64,000 bases of DNA from a virus (IMGVR_UViG_3300042868_003730:1-64000), one strand, 5' to 3'; shown: positions 1-7,403, numbered from the stretch's first letter. The notes: a model not told the origin generated them from the sequence alone. Translations and numbers: made by a program.

Positions 1-272
1 GTCGCTTTAGCGGTAAGCGCGAGTGGGAAGAGTGCTATGATGGTTGGGATCTAGCTGATGCTATTAAGGATCTAGGTTTTGTTCGTCCTGATGGCAAGAC
101 ACTGATTCAGCAGCCTCACCTGCGCTTTGATGACAAGCATATGTGGACTCTGGACCACGTTAAGGGATTCACTTTGGGCAGTCCGCTCAAGGCATTCCGT
201 GCCCTAACGCCTGAACAGCGTGAAGTGGCAGCAGCAGAATACCGTAAGGGATTCAAGGTCAATCCGATCTAA
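1..272 (+). CDS. C-terminal end of an unrecognised protein (partial)
   Basis: An open frame runs from the window edge (first full codon at 3) to a TAA at 270-272, giving about 89 residues. The residues are mixed charged and aromatic (for example REWEECYDGWDLADAIKDLG), with no domain I recognise. It is followed at once by two hairpins, so it probably ends a transcription unit. The start lies outside the window. Confidence 0.7.
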   Translation, partial: RFSGKREWEECYDGWDLADAIKDLGFVRPDGKTLIQQPHLRFDDKHMWTLDHVKGFTLGSPLKAFRALTPEQREVAAAEYRKGFKVNPI

Positions 273-282
273 TGCTGATGGT

Positions 283-308
283 ATATCGGGGAGTTACATC
301 CCCGATAT
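283..308 (+). terminator. Hairpin after the first gene, 9-bp stem
   Basis: A perfect 9-bp stem (283-291 with 300-308) closes an 8-nt loop. No U-run follows, so alone it is not a classical intrinsic terminator. It stands directly before a second hairpin that has a U-tract; it may help terminate, or protect the 3' end. Confidence 0.5.
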
Positions 309-314
309 TCATAT

Positions 315-345
315 AAAAACCCAGGACTAAACACCCTGGGTTTTT
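315..345 (+). terminator. Intrinsic terminator before the tRNA cluster
   Basis: CCCAGG (320-325) pairs with CCTGGG (335-340), flanked by an A-run at 315-319 and a T-run at 341-345. This is a classical rho-independent terminator and is close to bidirectional because of the A and T runs. It separates the upstream gene from the tRNA array. Confidence 0.85.
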
Positions 346-360
346 ATATGGATGTTAAAT

Positions 361-434
361 ACCAATGTAGTTCAAAGGTAGAACAATCGGCTGATAACCG
401 ATAAACGAAGGATCGTTACCTTCCGTTGGTACCA
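361..434 (+). tRNA. tRNA-Ile (GAT)
   Basis: The 7-bp acceptor stem pairs 361-367 with CGTTGGT at 424-430. The anticodon loop CTGATAA gives anticodon GAT. The T-arm GAAGG/CCTTC closes loop ATCGTTA. Discriminator A is followed by an encoded CCA (432-434). It is the first tRNA of the array. Confidence 0.88.
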
Positions 435-442
435 AGAATAAT

Positions 443-518
443 GGGGGATTAGCACAGTTGGGAGTGCGTCTGCTTTGCAAGCAGAAGGTCGTCGGTTCGA
501 TCCCGTCATCCTCCACCA
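443..518 (+). tRNA. tRNA-Ala (TGC)
   Basis: Acceptor stem GGGGGAT pairs with ATCCTCC. The anticodon stem TCTGC/GCAGA encloses loop TTTGCAA, anticodon TGC. A TTCGATC T-loop and encoded CCA (516-518) are present. Confidence 0.93.
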
Positions 519-532
519 TTAAATAGAAAATC

Positions 533-606
533 GCCCCCATAGTTAAGTGGTATAACAGTTGCCTTGTAAGCATCAGTTCGCAGTTCGATTCTGTGTGGGG
601 GCACCA
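533..606 (+). tRNA. tRNA-Thr (TGT)
   Basis: Acceptor GCCCCCA pairs with TGGGGGC. Anticodon loop CTTGTAA gives TGT. The anticodon stem carries one T-T mismatch. The T-loop is TTCGATT and CCA is encoded at 604-606. Confidence 0.88.
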
Positions 607-612
607 AACATA

Positions 613-690
<78 letters not shown>

Positions 691-704
691 CTAAATAAAG
701 TTTT

Positions 705-781
705 CGGAGTGTAGCACAGCCTGATAGTGCGCCTGGTTTGGGACCAGGAGGTCCAAGGTTTGAATCCTTGTACTCCGACCA
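705..781 (+). tRNA. tRNA-Pro (TGG)
   Basis: Acceptor CGGAGTG pairs with TACTCCG. The anticodon stem CCTGG/CCAGG holds loop TTTGGGA, anticodon TGG. T-loop TTTGAAT; encoded ACCA at 778-781. A CTAAATAA element lies just upstream at 691-698. Confidence 0.9.
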
Positions 782-799
782 ATTCATAAAGGAATGTAT

Positions 800-973
800 A
801 TGAGTGATGGTGGTAAAGGATCTGCGCCGAGACCATATAGCGTGAGCAATGAAGAATACGCTTCTCGCTGGGATATGATCTTCCGCAAGGATCAGAAAGA
901 ATCAGTTGATTTGACTAAAGAATCAGTCGATAGTCAGTCGAAACAGGAAGAAGAAAAGAAAGTGTCTCCTTAG
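800..973 (+). CDS. Small acidic/basic phage protein of unknown function (57 aa)
   Basis: ATG at 800 is preceded by AAAGGA at 7-8 nt spacing. The product begins MSDGGKGSAPRPYS and contains SNEEYASRWDMIFRKD, then a charged K/E-rich tail. I recognise the N-terminal style from small conserved phage proteins but no function. Its last ten bases, including the stop codon, lie inside the acceptor stem of tRNA-Trp (964-1037). Confidence 0.7.
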   Translation: MSDGGKGSAPRPYSVSNEEYASRWDMIFRKDQKESVDLTKESVDSQSKQEEEKKVSP

Positions 974-1037
974 TGTAACGGCAGCATACGGGTCTCCAAC
1001 ACCCTTGGTCGCGGTTCGAATCCGTGAGGAGATGCCA
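964..1037 (+). tRNA. tRNA-Trp (CCA)
   Basis: Acceptor GTCTCCT (964-970) pairs with AGGAGAT (1027-1033); G73 and encoded CCA follow. Anticodon loop CTCCAAC gives CCA. T-arm CGCGG/CCGTG holds TTCGAAT. The 5' end overlaps the last ten bases of the preceding small gene, so RNase P cleavage would cut that mRNA at its stop codon. Confidence 0.88.
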
Positions 1038-1044
1038 AATATAT

Positions 1045-1119
1045 GCGGGTGTAACTCAGTGGTAGAGTGTCAGCCTTCCAAGCTGTTCGTCGCAGGTTCA
1101 ATCCCTGTCACCCGCTCCA
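1045..1119 (+). tRNA. tRNA-Gly (TCC)
   Basis: Acceptor GCGGGTG pairs with CACCCGC. Anticodon loop CTTCCAA gives TCC. D-arm TAACTCAGTGGTAGAGT and T-loop TTCAATC are standard; CCA is encoded at 1117-1119. It is the last tRNA before the oppositely oriented curli/cyclase operon, whose stop codon begins 2 nt away. Confidence 0.93.
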
Positions 1120-1120
1120 A

Positions 1121-3181
1121 TTATTTACTTGTCGCTCGATAAGTACCATCCCAATCAGTTGGCACTCCAGCTGACTTCATTTCATTGCAACGATCTATCC
1201 ACAGTTCGTAGTAATGATCCATCTGGCTCAAGAAAGAGCCTTTCAGTTCTTTACAGTAACGTATTGCTTCATCAAATTGTTGCGTACGGTAAAGTTCTAA
1301 CATCTTATTATGTTGTTGTGTCTCAAACACATATCCGGAATTTTGCATCATCCAGTCATGCCTTCCGACAACAGTAAAAATCCTAACTCCCTCTGTTTTT
1401 CCTTTTACTGCAATACAGTCTAGTTCTAGTAGTGCATATTCATCTTCTGTTTGTTGAGCAGTTAAGGTGCCAAGAATAATTCTTACACCATAGCCCTTAC
1501 TCTGACCTTCCAATCTAGATGCTAGGTTAACAGAGTCACCGAGACAAGTATAATCAAAACGCTGATTACTCCCCATATTCCCAACCACAACGACGCCAGT
1601 ATTGATGCCCAGACCCATACCAAAGGCAGGGATACCTTCTGGTTCAATTTCTCTATTAAATTCATCTAAACTCTCCATCATTTGTAGTGCTGTTTTCAAA
1701 GCCATCTTTGCATGGTTTGGTTCATCCAATGGTGCATTCCAGAAAGCCATCTGAGCATCACCGATATATTTGTCTAATGTTCCATTGTTCTCAATAATTT
1801 TTGCAGTCATCGCTGTCATATAGCGATTCATAATTTTGGTTAGTCCTTGTACATCTTTTCCATAGTGTTCAGATATTGCTGTGAAGCCTCGAACATCGGT
1901 GAACATAATGGATAACTCTCTTGACTCACCACCAAGTGTAAGTAGCTCAGGATTTCGTTGCAACTTTTCGACCAATGCGGGAGAGAGGTAGGTTCCGAAC
2001 TGTTTCTTGATTTGCAGTTTGGCATTGAGTTCAACAAGGAACTTGACAATGTACCCATGGAAAGAGACAATGGTAAGGGTAAGAATCGGGTACACAGCAT
2101 CAACCAAATAGCCTGATCGAACAAAGAGTTCATTACCTCCATAGTAGGTGCTGACGGCGAAGATGATTGCGAAGATGTATCCATGTTTGAACCTCGTAAG
2201 GTAGAGTGAAAGTATTACTGCTATTACGATGTATAGTAATTCTGCTCCAGTCGCCCAATCAGGTCTGGTGATGTTATCACCATTCAGTAGCGTGTCGATA
2301 ACTGCACCCTGCAGATAGTGCGGAAAGACTGCTCCTGCTGCGGTGGCTACTGGATTATTGAGTCCATTCGCAGTAAGACCTACAATTACAATACCACCAC
2401 CGAAGTCCTCTGGTAATTTCGCAAGAGAATGTTCGATTGGTTTGTGTTTCCAACTAACCCAGATTCTGCCCAGTTCATCTGTCTCGATCTTTCTGAATTG
2501 TGGAATGCGTACTGCTTCAATTCCTGTTGGGTTTACCTTTACCTGGAAAGATGGATCACCAGAAGCAACTCTCAACGTCTCAAGACTGATGCTTGGGTAT
2601 ATTTGATCTGCAACAGAAACCACCATTGGCATTCTTCGGGTAACACCATCAATTTCTGGTAGAGTGTTGACCACACCAATACCAGTGGCATTTTCATTTA
2701 CTGTTTGCACATTTGGCTGAATTGCCTTATAGTGTACACCAACATCACCCTCTCCGATAACTGACACACCTGGTCGGAATGCCTGTGTGACAGAATCAGT
2801 TATTTGATCATTTACTGCTAGGTGTGGGAATACTGTTGGGTTTTCTTTTAGTGCCTTACCTAGTTGAACATCTTGACCAAAGCGATCAGCATCTGGCAGG
2901 TAGACATTAAACACAACCAAGCCAGCATTACGATTATACAAATCTTGTATGATATTTGCATATTCATTTCTTGGGAAGGGGAACTGACCTTTTTCTCGAA
3001 TAAACTCATCGTCGATATTTACCACGTGCACTTGTTCAGAGACGGTGGTATCCTTTGTTAATAGTTGGTCGAAATATCGTAGTCTTACAGATTCGACAAA
3101 TCCAGGATCGTATATTCGAATAGCAACCATCAAAATCATTGTCAACAATGCAGTCCATGGCGATAATATATATTTCTTCAT
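1121..3181 (-). CDS. CHASE2-domain class III adenylate cyclase
   Basis: A 686-residue membrane protein. An N-terminal membrane segment (about 6-24) is followed by an extracytoplasmic CHASE2 sensor domain (about 35-305), then hydrophobic segments around 313-330, 334-350 and 358-378, and a cytoplasmic class III cyclase domain (about 420-610). Metal-binding aspartates are in FTDVRGFT (D429) and YIGDAQMAF (D475). The lysine in DKYIGD and the segment FDYTCLGDSVNLASRLE fit ATP rather than GTP use, and the catalytic Asn/Arg pair is present, so it should be active and make cAMP. It overlaps the FecR gene by ATGA and ends the curli-type operon. CHASE2-cyclase next to FecR is a familiar bacterial pairing but odd in a phage. 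Confidence 0.92.
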   Translation of the reverse strand: MKKYILSPWTALLTMILMVAIRIYDPGFVESVRLRYFDQLLTKDTTVSEQVHVVNIDDEFIREKGQFPFPRNEYANIIQDLYNRNAGLVVFNVYLPDADRFGQDVQLGKALKENPTVFPHLAVNDQITDSVTQAFRPGVSVIGEGDVGVHYKAIQPNVQTVNENATGIGVVNTLPEIDGVTRRMPMVVSVADQIYPSISLETLRVASGDPSFQVKVNPTGIEAVRIPQFRKIETDELGRIWVSWKHKPIEHSLAKLPEDFGGGIVIVGLTANGLNNPVATAAGAVFPHYLQGAVIDTLLNGDNITRPDWATGAELLYIVIAVILSLYLTRFKHGYIFAIIFAVSTYYGGNELFVRSGYLVDAVYPILTLTIVSFHGYIVKFLVELNAKLQIKKQFGTYLSPALVEKLQRNPELLTLGGESRELSIMFTDVRGFTAISEHYGKDVQGLTKIMNRYMTAMTAKIIENNGTLDKYIGDAQMAFWNAPLDEPNHAKMALKTALQMMESLDEFNREIEPEGIPAFGMGLGINTGVVVVGNMGSNQRFDYTCLGDSVNLASRLEGQSKGYGVRIILGTLTAQQTEDEYALLELDCIAVKGKTEGVRIFTVVGRHDWMMQNSGYVFETQQHNKMLELYRTQQFDEAIRYCKELKGSFLSQMDHYYELWIDRCNEMKSAGVPTDWDGTYRATSK

Positions 3182-4203
3182 TTTGATTGTTTGATGTTGA
3201 TCTTATTGGTTGTGAAATCCTGATTCTTTATATTTATTGTCTTGTTGTCTTGCGTCAACGTGATATCATACCCACGGTCTTTGCTAATTAACATCACGGC
3301 ATCCTGTCCCATATGGCGTTCAATTTGCCAGTAGTAGTTCTTGTCAAAAATGTAAACACTATTTGTTGAGTTGAAACCAACTGCAAACAAATTCATATCC
3401 AAATTATCTAATACATTTGTTAGATAATTGGAGTCAAGTGCATTGACATCTAATGAATTAAATTTCAAAGGATCAACATATGGTTTGAGGTCCAACGCAT
3501 TAAAATCCAATCCGTTAAATGATAATGCGTCTGCTCTTGATGATGTTTCCTGAACAATCTTTTCCATTATTTCTTTTGGCGGAGAAAGTATCATCATATT
3601 ATCAATTGCAGATTCTGATAATAACAAGAGAACTGGCTTGAGTGGTTTAATCTCAGACATTCTCGTTACTGTTGCCTGAAATGCCTGGTTAAGCAATACT
3701 GTTCCTGCAACAGTTTTCACTTCAATCTCACCAACTGATCCATCTACGTTTGGTAGAAGTATTATGGTTGAAGATCCGATCTCATCTACGGTCATAGTAA
3801 AGGCAGTGCCCCGAACTGCAATAGATGCAGTTGGGGTACTGATTGCTACATTCTTATTATTCTCATGGGCAACAGCACCTGATGCATAACGAACAGTGCC
3901 CAGAGCCACTCTCATCACTAACTTACCTGTGCCTTTAGATTTTGGGTCATAGACAAAATCATCAATAACTAATTTTGAATGCTCAATGACCCTAACCTTG
4001 GTGTTATCATCGAAAGTTATACCAATAACACCATTTACAGTTTCCACTTTATCCATAGGCTCGATGCCACCATTCATCTTGGCACCAATTTTGGATTTCT
4101 TTCTTTCTATTTCACCGCTGCCCTTTTCCTCAGTAATTGTTCCTATAGCAGCAAAACAATTAATGCTGAACGATAGTAGTAGAAGTACCAGAACCTGTGA
4201 CAT
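3178..4203 (-). CDS. Secreted FecR-domain protein
   Basis: 341 residues. A signal peptide (1-19, ending CFA) leads to a FecR-type domain, with the family signature PTASIAVRGTAF at 124-135. Residues about 228-258 hold short repeats of the form FNxLDxNALD. There is no other membrane segment, so it should be periplasmic. FecR domains sense signals in the periplasm and pass them to membrane partners; here the CHASE2 cyclase, four bases overlapped downstream, is the obvious partner (inference). The start lies 44 bp inside the curlin gene; the signal peptide beginning at this Met supports it. Confidence 0.85.
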   Translation of the reverse strand: MSQVLVLLLLSFSINCFAAIGTITEEKGSGEIERKKSKIGAKMNGGIEPMDKVETVNGVIGITFDDNTKVRVIEHSKLVIDDFVYDPKSKGTGKLVMRVALGTVRYASGAVAHENNKNVAISTPTASIAVRGTAFTMTVDEIGSSTIILLPNVDGSVGEIEVKTVAGTVLLNQAFQATVTRMSEIKPLKPVLLLLSESAIDNMMILSPPKEIMEKIVQETSSRADALSFNGLDFNALDLKPYVDPLKFNSLDVNALDSNYLTNVLDNLDMNLFAVGFNSTNSVYIFDKNYYWQIERHMGQDAVMLISKDRGYDITLTQDNKTINIKNQDFTTNKINIKQSK

Positions 4204-4879
4204 TCAATGTGACCTGGTTAGGACGAGTTGTTCCATCCTGTGTTATAGATGCAGTATTGTTGCTGCCGATAATGTTACTCTTAAAAGAGTGTCCTGTCAC
4301 ATTTGAAGTACCATGCGCACCGATTTGTGTTGTGGTCATTGTATTTGAGTTCCCCACAATAACGACCTCATTGAATGTATACTTGCTATTGATGGTATTT
4401 GTAATAGTATTTGAACTTCCGGTGGCAGTCAATGAAAAGTTATAATTACCTGCGTTCGCCGACGTGCCCATATTCAAGTTATGGGTATTGTTGTCTCCGG
4501 TGTATGTCAGATTCAATAAACCAGAACTCGTACCGAAGTTTCCTTGGTTAAGAGTCAAACTGTTTCCATTACCTATTTGCGTGATGTTTGCAGTTGAATC
4601 ACCACCAATGAAGTTACCAATGATGGCGTTGTTCATTCCGTCCTGTATGATTGTGAGAAACATTGAGTTTCCGTCAATCTCGAATGCTGGGGTCAATAGA
4701 CTTGTTCTGTCTCCGACGCTGTTGTCTGACCCAGTTTGTGTAATGCTGACACTAGAGTTATCTGCATCGGTCTGGTCAATGTAAACGGAGTTACCACCAG
4801 AATCTGCCGCCATAGTCAATCCAGAGATCATCATAGTAGATATCGCTGTCATAACAATATTACGGTTAAGGGGTTTCAT
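4160..4879 (-). CDS. Curlin-repeat (CsgA/CsgB-like) secreted protein
   Basis: 239 residues with a signal peptide cut after MA (about residue 24). The mature part is rich in Asn, Ser, Thr and Gly and carries curlin-type repeats such as SVSITQTGSDNSV, ANITQIGNGNSLTLNQ and TASITQDG, which match the amyloid repeat pattern SxxxxxQxGxxNxAxxxQ loosely and irregularly. A good AAGGA ribosome site precedes ATG at 4879. It lies downstream of csgF and csgG, so it is the likely export substrate and amyloid subunit or nucleator. Repeat degeneracy suggests a minor CsgB-like or atypical curlin. Confidence 0.85.
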   Translation of the reverse strand: MKPLNRNIVMTAISTMMISGLTMAADSGGNSVYIDQTDADNSSVSITQTGSDNSVGDRTSLLTPAFEIDGNSMFLTIIQDGMNNAIIGNFIGGDSTANITQIGNGNSLTLNQGNFGTSSGLLNLTYTGDNNTHNLNMGTSANAGNYNFSLTATGSSNTITNTINSKYTFNEVVIVGNSNTMTTTQIGAHGTSNVTGHSFKSNIIGSNNTASITQDGTTRPNQVTLNVTGSGTSTTIVQH

Positions 4880-4899
4880 TTTAGTTTAATCCTTTTGTT

Positions 4900-5673
4900 T
4901 TATTTGAAAGTCCATAGTTCTTTTCTGCGTCCTTCATAAACCAATTCTTCAACTGCCAATTCAATCGCAGATTTAACTGCGAATACACCAGGTTCAGTTG
5001 AAGTTACACCAATCTCGTTTTCGAATGCCTCAGTTCCCTTCTTGAAGAATTTGAATGTTGATATTGAATTAGCAACACTCAAAATTGTTTTCTGTGTATT
5101 GACAGTAAGAATAACTTCACCTGTCTGTACGTTAATTGCTCGGAGTGAAATTGTTACAATATCTTCTTGGTAACTCGTTTGTGGTCCAATTCCCAAGTAT
5201 GCTACGCCGAAACCACCTGTCTTCTGGTTTGAGTCATAAGATACGATACTACCTTCAACAATCATACCTGCATAAAGTATTGGACGAAGTATGTTTTCTT
5301 CTTTTGCCTCATCTCTTGCACTTCTGATCAGTTGACGTTCTTTTAAGAGATTGTCCAAATTGACTCTCTCGACAATTCTAAACCACTTACCATCACCGAC
5401 ATCTGCCAGTGCCTTCAACAATAATGCCTCACCACCTTGCGTTACTGCGGATGAGAACTTGGCAATGGTGTTAGAATCTTTCTTCTGTCCTGTTTTATCT
5501 GTAAATGAATATACTGCAATAACAATTGGTTGCCCTTTAGCTGGCTCAGGAAATGGTCTTTTGAATTTCGTTGGTTGCATCAATTCAGCAGGTTTAGCAT
5601 TCTGCATGATTGGTGATGTTGAGCAACCAACAAGTAAAGAGGTTACACCAATGAGAAATATAATTCTTAACAT
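4900..5673 (-). CDS. csgG: Curli secretion channel lipoprotein CsgG
   Basis: 257 residues, close to E. coli CsgG in length. A lipoprotein signal ends LLVGC with acylated Cys17. Matches to the family include VYSFTDKTGQ, FSSAV, IVERVNLDNLLKERQLIRSA, MIVEGSIVSYDSN, GGFGVAYLGIG, VNVQTGEV-type and NTQKTILS segments. CsgG forms the nonameric outer-membrane pore for curli subunits. In the constriction loop the Phe of E. coli (F56) is kept as F73, but the Asn before it (N55) is Lys72 and Tyr51 is not preserved, so pore selectivity may differ. ATG abuts the csgF stop codon. Confidence 0.95.
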   Translation of the reverse strand: MLRIIFLIGVTSLLVGCSTSPIMQNAKPAELMQPTKFKRPFPEPAKGQPIVIAVYSFTDKTGQKKDSNTIAKFSSAVTQGGEALLLKALADVGDGKWFRIVERVNLDNLLKERQLIRSARDEAKEENILRPILYAGMIVEGSIVSYDSNQKTGGFGVAYLGIGPQTSYQEDIVTISLRAINVQTGEVILTVNTQKTILSVANSISTFKFFKKGTEAFENEIGVTSTEPGVFAVKSAIELAVEELVYEGRRKELWTFK

Positions 5674-6111
5674 TTACAGTCCAAATGTTCCAACAGGTAT
5701 AACTATCTGTGTCACATTTCCGTCTTTGTCCGTGACTGTCAAAGAAATCTGGTCTGCATTTCTCGTGTATTGAATCTTATTACCTTCTAGGTTTATAGTT
5801 CCACTATTCTGTGGATTCTCACCGAAAAGATTATTGACTAGTTGGGTTGAAAGTTGAGCATATACTCGACTCTCAAAGTTGTTTAAGAATTTCGCAAGAT
5901 TTGTATTTCCTTTGGCAGTCGCAGCGTCGATTACTGCCTGTTTCCTGGCGGAAATTATTGCTTGGTTTCTTGTGTATTCTGTGTTCTCAATAGTTTGGAT
6001 GTGCGAAGAATATCCAATACCAGTGAACTGAGGAGATTTGAATTGAAATACTTGTTGGGCGTATGTATTATTCGTCAGCAGTATTACTGTGCTTAGTAAT
6101 ATTCTTTTCAT
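5674..6111 (-). CDS. csgF: Curli assembly factor CsgF
   Basis: 145 residues with a signal peptide (about 1-18). The mature N-terminus QQVFQFKSPQFTG matches the CsgF segment that plugs into the CsgG channel. The C-terminal part (LSTQLVNNLFG ... ISLTVTDKDGNVTQIVIPVGTF) follows the CsgF beta domain. CsgF forms a second constriction in the CsgG pore and couples secretion to nucleation. It overlaps the upstream membrane-protein gene by 44 bp and is directly joined to csgG. Confidence 0.92.
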   Translation of the reverse strand: MKRILLSTVILLTNNTYAQQVFQFKSPQFTGIGYSSHIQTIENTEYTRNQAIISARKQAVIDAATAKGNTNLAKFLNNFESRVYAQLSTQLVNNLFGENPQNSGTINLEGNKIQYTRNADQISLTVTDKDGNVTQIVIPVGTFGL

Positions 6112-6346
6112 TTTTGACTTCTCGCATCATCTGTACAATGTTAATCTTTTGGTTTAATCTAATTAAATCATTATCTAACATTCTGACGCGATCGATCATA
6201 GCAATCAAAACTGCACTGGCTTCACCCAAAACAGGTTTGATTTCTTGTGTCGCCCACTTCCATACATAATAAATAAGGTAACCCATCCCGCCTGCAGCGA
6301 CAATAGGAAACCCATATTTGTTTATCAATTCAGATATATCACTCAT
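6068..6346 (-). CDS. Small single-span membrane protein, holin-like (92 aa)
   Basis: One N-terminal membrane segment (about 13-29, GFPIVAAGGMGYLIYYVW), then an amphipathic helix with DRVRMLDNDLIRLNQKI and a charged tail. The layout resembles short phage holin-like proteins of the BhlA/UviB type. It is a paralogue of the protein at 6448-6726 (shared GFPI..AA..GY and LDNxxIRxx pattern). Its position at the head of the curli operon may link membrane permeabilisation to the CsgG/CsgF pore, but function is unproven. Confidence 0.7.
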   Translation of the reverse strand: MSDISELINKYGFPIVAAGGMGYLIYYVWKWATQEIKPVLGEASAVLIAMIDRVRMLDNDLIRLNQKINIVQMMREVKNEKNITKHSNTADE

Positions 6347-6467
6347 TTTTCATTTCTTGTTCTAGATACTCGGAAAGGCGATATAATTCAATAATCACTT
6401 CTTGTGTATCCAGATTATTCTTGCATTGTTCGAGCAGGTAAGTTATGTCAATCTTTCCTGGCATCAT
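6339..6467 (-). CDS. Small linker ORF in the curli operon (42 aa)
   Basis: Starts at tandem ATGs (6467/6464), with GGGAAGA upstream, and stops inside the start of the next gene (ATGAGTGA overlap, 8 bp). The product MMPGKIDITYLLEQCKNN... is acidic and probably helical, with no recognised domain. Overlaps on both sides (20 bp upstream, 8 bp downstream) argue for translational coupling and a real gene. Confidence 0.65.
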   Translation of the reverse strand: MMPGKIDITYLLEQCKNNLDTQEVIIELYRLSEYLEQEMKNE

Positions 6468-6726
6468 TCTTCCCATCAGCTCTGGCAATTCTATCCACAT
6501 CAGGTTTTATTCCCAATGCATTTGACACCAAGGTATCGATTCTGATAACGTCATGGTTCATCGTTTTGACTCTGTTGTCAAGTGCTGAAATTATGCCGAT
6601 TAGACCCCTGACAGAACCCGTAACACCTGCTAGAATGAACTTTAGAGTAAGGAAAACGAAATAACCTGCCGCTATTGCTGCGGCAATTGGAAATCCAACT
6701 TCAGCGACAAGTTTAAAAAAATCCAT
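6448..6726 (-). CDS. Small single-span membrane protein, holin-like (92 aa)
   Basis: First gene of the minus-strand operon. N-terminal membrane segment about 11-34 (GFPIAAAIAAGYFVFLTLKF), then a helix containing ALDNRVKTMNHDVIRIDTL and a basic/acidic tail. It is clearly paralogous to the 6068-6346 product and has the size and topology of BhlA/UviB-like phage holins. A CTAAATAA element stands about 20 bp upstream on the same strand. Confidence 0.7.
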   Translation of the reverse strand: MDFFKLVAEVGFPIAAAIAAGYFVFLTLKFILAGVTGSVRGLIGIISALDNRVKTMNHDVIRIDTLVSNALGIKPDVDRIARADGKNDARKD

Positions 6727-6744
6727 TACTTTATTTCCCTATGC

Positions 6745-6773
6745 TTTATTTAGCTGTATTTGTAGGGTATACT
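6745..6773 (+). promoter_or_regulatory. Promoter for the GroES-like gene
   Basis: TTTATT (6745-6750), a 17-nt spacer and TATACT (6768-6773) have the same geometry as the repeated early promoter of this phage. It faces the gene at 6810 and overlaps, on the other strand, the CTAAATAA element of the curli operon, so the two divergent promoters share the same DNA. Confidence 0.6.
6746..6753 (-). promoter_or_regulatory. CTAAATAA late-type element for the curli operon
   Basis: On the minus strand CTAAATAA lies about 20 bp upstream of the first operon start (6726). The same octamer or TATAAATA occurs beside virion genes in this window and resembles the T4 late promoter box TATAAATA. No -35 box is expected for that class. 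Assignment is by pattern only. Confidence 0.5.
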
Positions 6774-6809
6774 ATATACATGTTATGACTTTTCTTATTA
6801 AGGATTATT

Positions 6810-7058
6810 ATGAATTACATTCCAATGAATCGAAACATTATCGTGCGCTGTTCAGAAGGCTCGAAGATTACTGAGTCAGGTATCGTGCTGCAGAATTCAC
6901 AAGAACAAGAGATTGCAATTGTGATCGCAACTGCATCTGATGTTGATGAAGTTTCGATTGGTGACCGAGTTCTGGTGCATTGGCCAGACACGATCAAATT
7001 AGAACTCAACACATACAAAGTTCCGATGAATAATGTGTTGGCAGTTTACGAAGAATAA
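6810..7058 (+). CDS. GroES-like co-chaperonin (Gp31 role)
   Basis: 82 residues, shorter than host GroES (about 97). The fold signature is visible: N-terminal PMNRNIIVRCSEGSKITESGIVL (the T.SGI/VL start of the mobile loop), GDRVLVH in the middle and a C-terminal NVLAVYEE. Such phage proteins replace GroES on GroEL to fold the capsid protein, as T4 Gp31 does. A TTAAGGA ribosome site precedes the ATG. tRNA-Val begins two bases after the stop, so it is probably cotranscribed. Confidence 0.88.
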   Translation: MNYIPMNRNIIVRCSEGSKITESGIVLQNSQEQEIAIVIATASDVDEVSIGDRVLVHWPDTIKLELNTYKVPMNNVLAVYEE

Positions 7059-7059
7059 T

Positions 7060-7134
7060 GCCTTGTTAGCTCAGTGGTAGAGCGGCTCCTTTACACGGAG
7101 CGGGTCGGCGGTTCGAACCCGTCACAAGGTACCA
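7060..7134 (+). tRNA. tRNA-Val (TAC)
   Basis: Acceptor GCCTTGT pairs with ACAAGGT. Anticodon stem GCTCC/GGAGC holds loop TTTACAC, anticodon TAC. T-arm TTCGAAC and encoded CCA (7132-7134) are present. Confidence 0.93.
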
Positions 7135-7141
7135 TTATAAC

Positions 7142-7231
7142 GGAAGTGTGTCCGAGTGGTTTATGGATGCAGTCTTGAAAACTGCCGAATCAGAAATGGT
7201 TCCGTGAGTTCGAATCTCACCACTTCCTCCA
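7142..7231 (+). tRNA. tRNA-Ser (TGA)
   Basis: Acceptor GGAAGTG pairs with CACTTCC. Anticodon stem GCAGT/ACTGC holds loop CTTGAAA, anticodon TGA. A long variable arm is present, as expected for a class II tRNA. The discriminator base is T, unusual for Ser; CCA is encoded. Confidence 0.88.
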
Positions 7232-7244
7232 GAGTTGAGTTATT

Positions 7245-7403
7245 ATGAAAAGAATATGGGGTTTGTGGGCTAAGGCTCTTGGCGAGAAACAAGGGAAAAC
7301 TGATTCAGACGCAGACAAAGTCGCTCTGATAAGAACTGCCATTGTTCTATTCTATATAACAACCAATCTGTTTATTATTGCTGGTGTCGTAAGGCACTGG
7401 TAG
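7245..7403 (+). CDS. Small membrane protein (52 aa)
   Basis: ATG at 7245 opens a frame to TAG at 7401-7403. The product starts MKRIWGLWAKALGEK, has a charged middle and one C-terminal membrane segment (about 30-49, RTAIVLFYITTNLFIIAGVV). No family recognised. It lies between tRNA-Ser and the tmRNA. Confidence 0.6.
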   Translation: MKRIWGLWAKALGEKQGKTDSDADKVALIRTAIVLFYITTNLFIIAGVVRHW

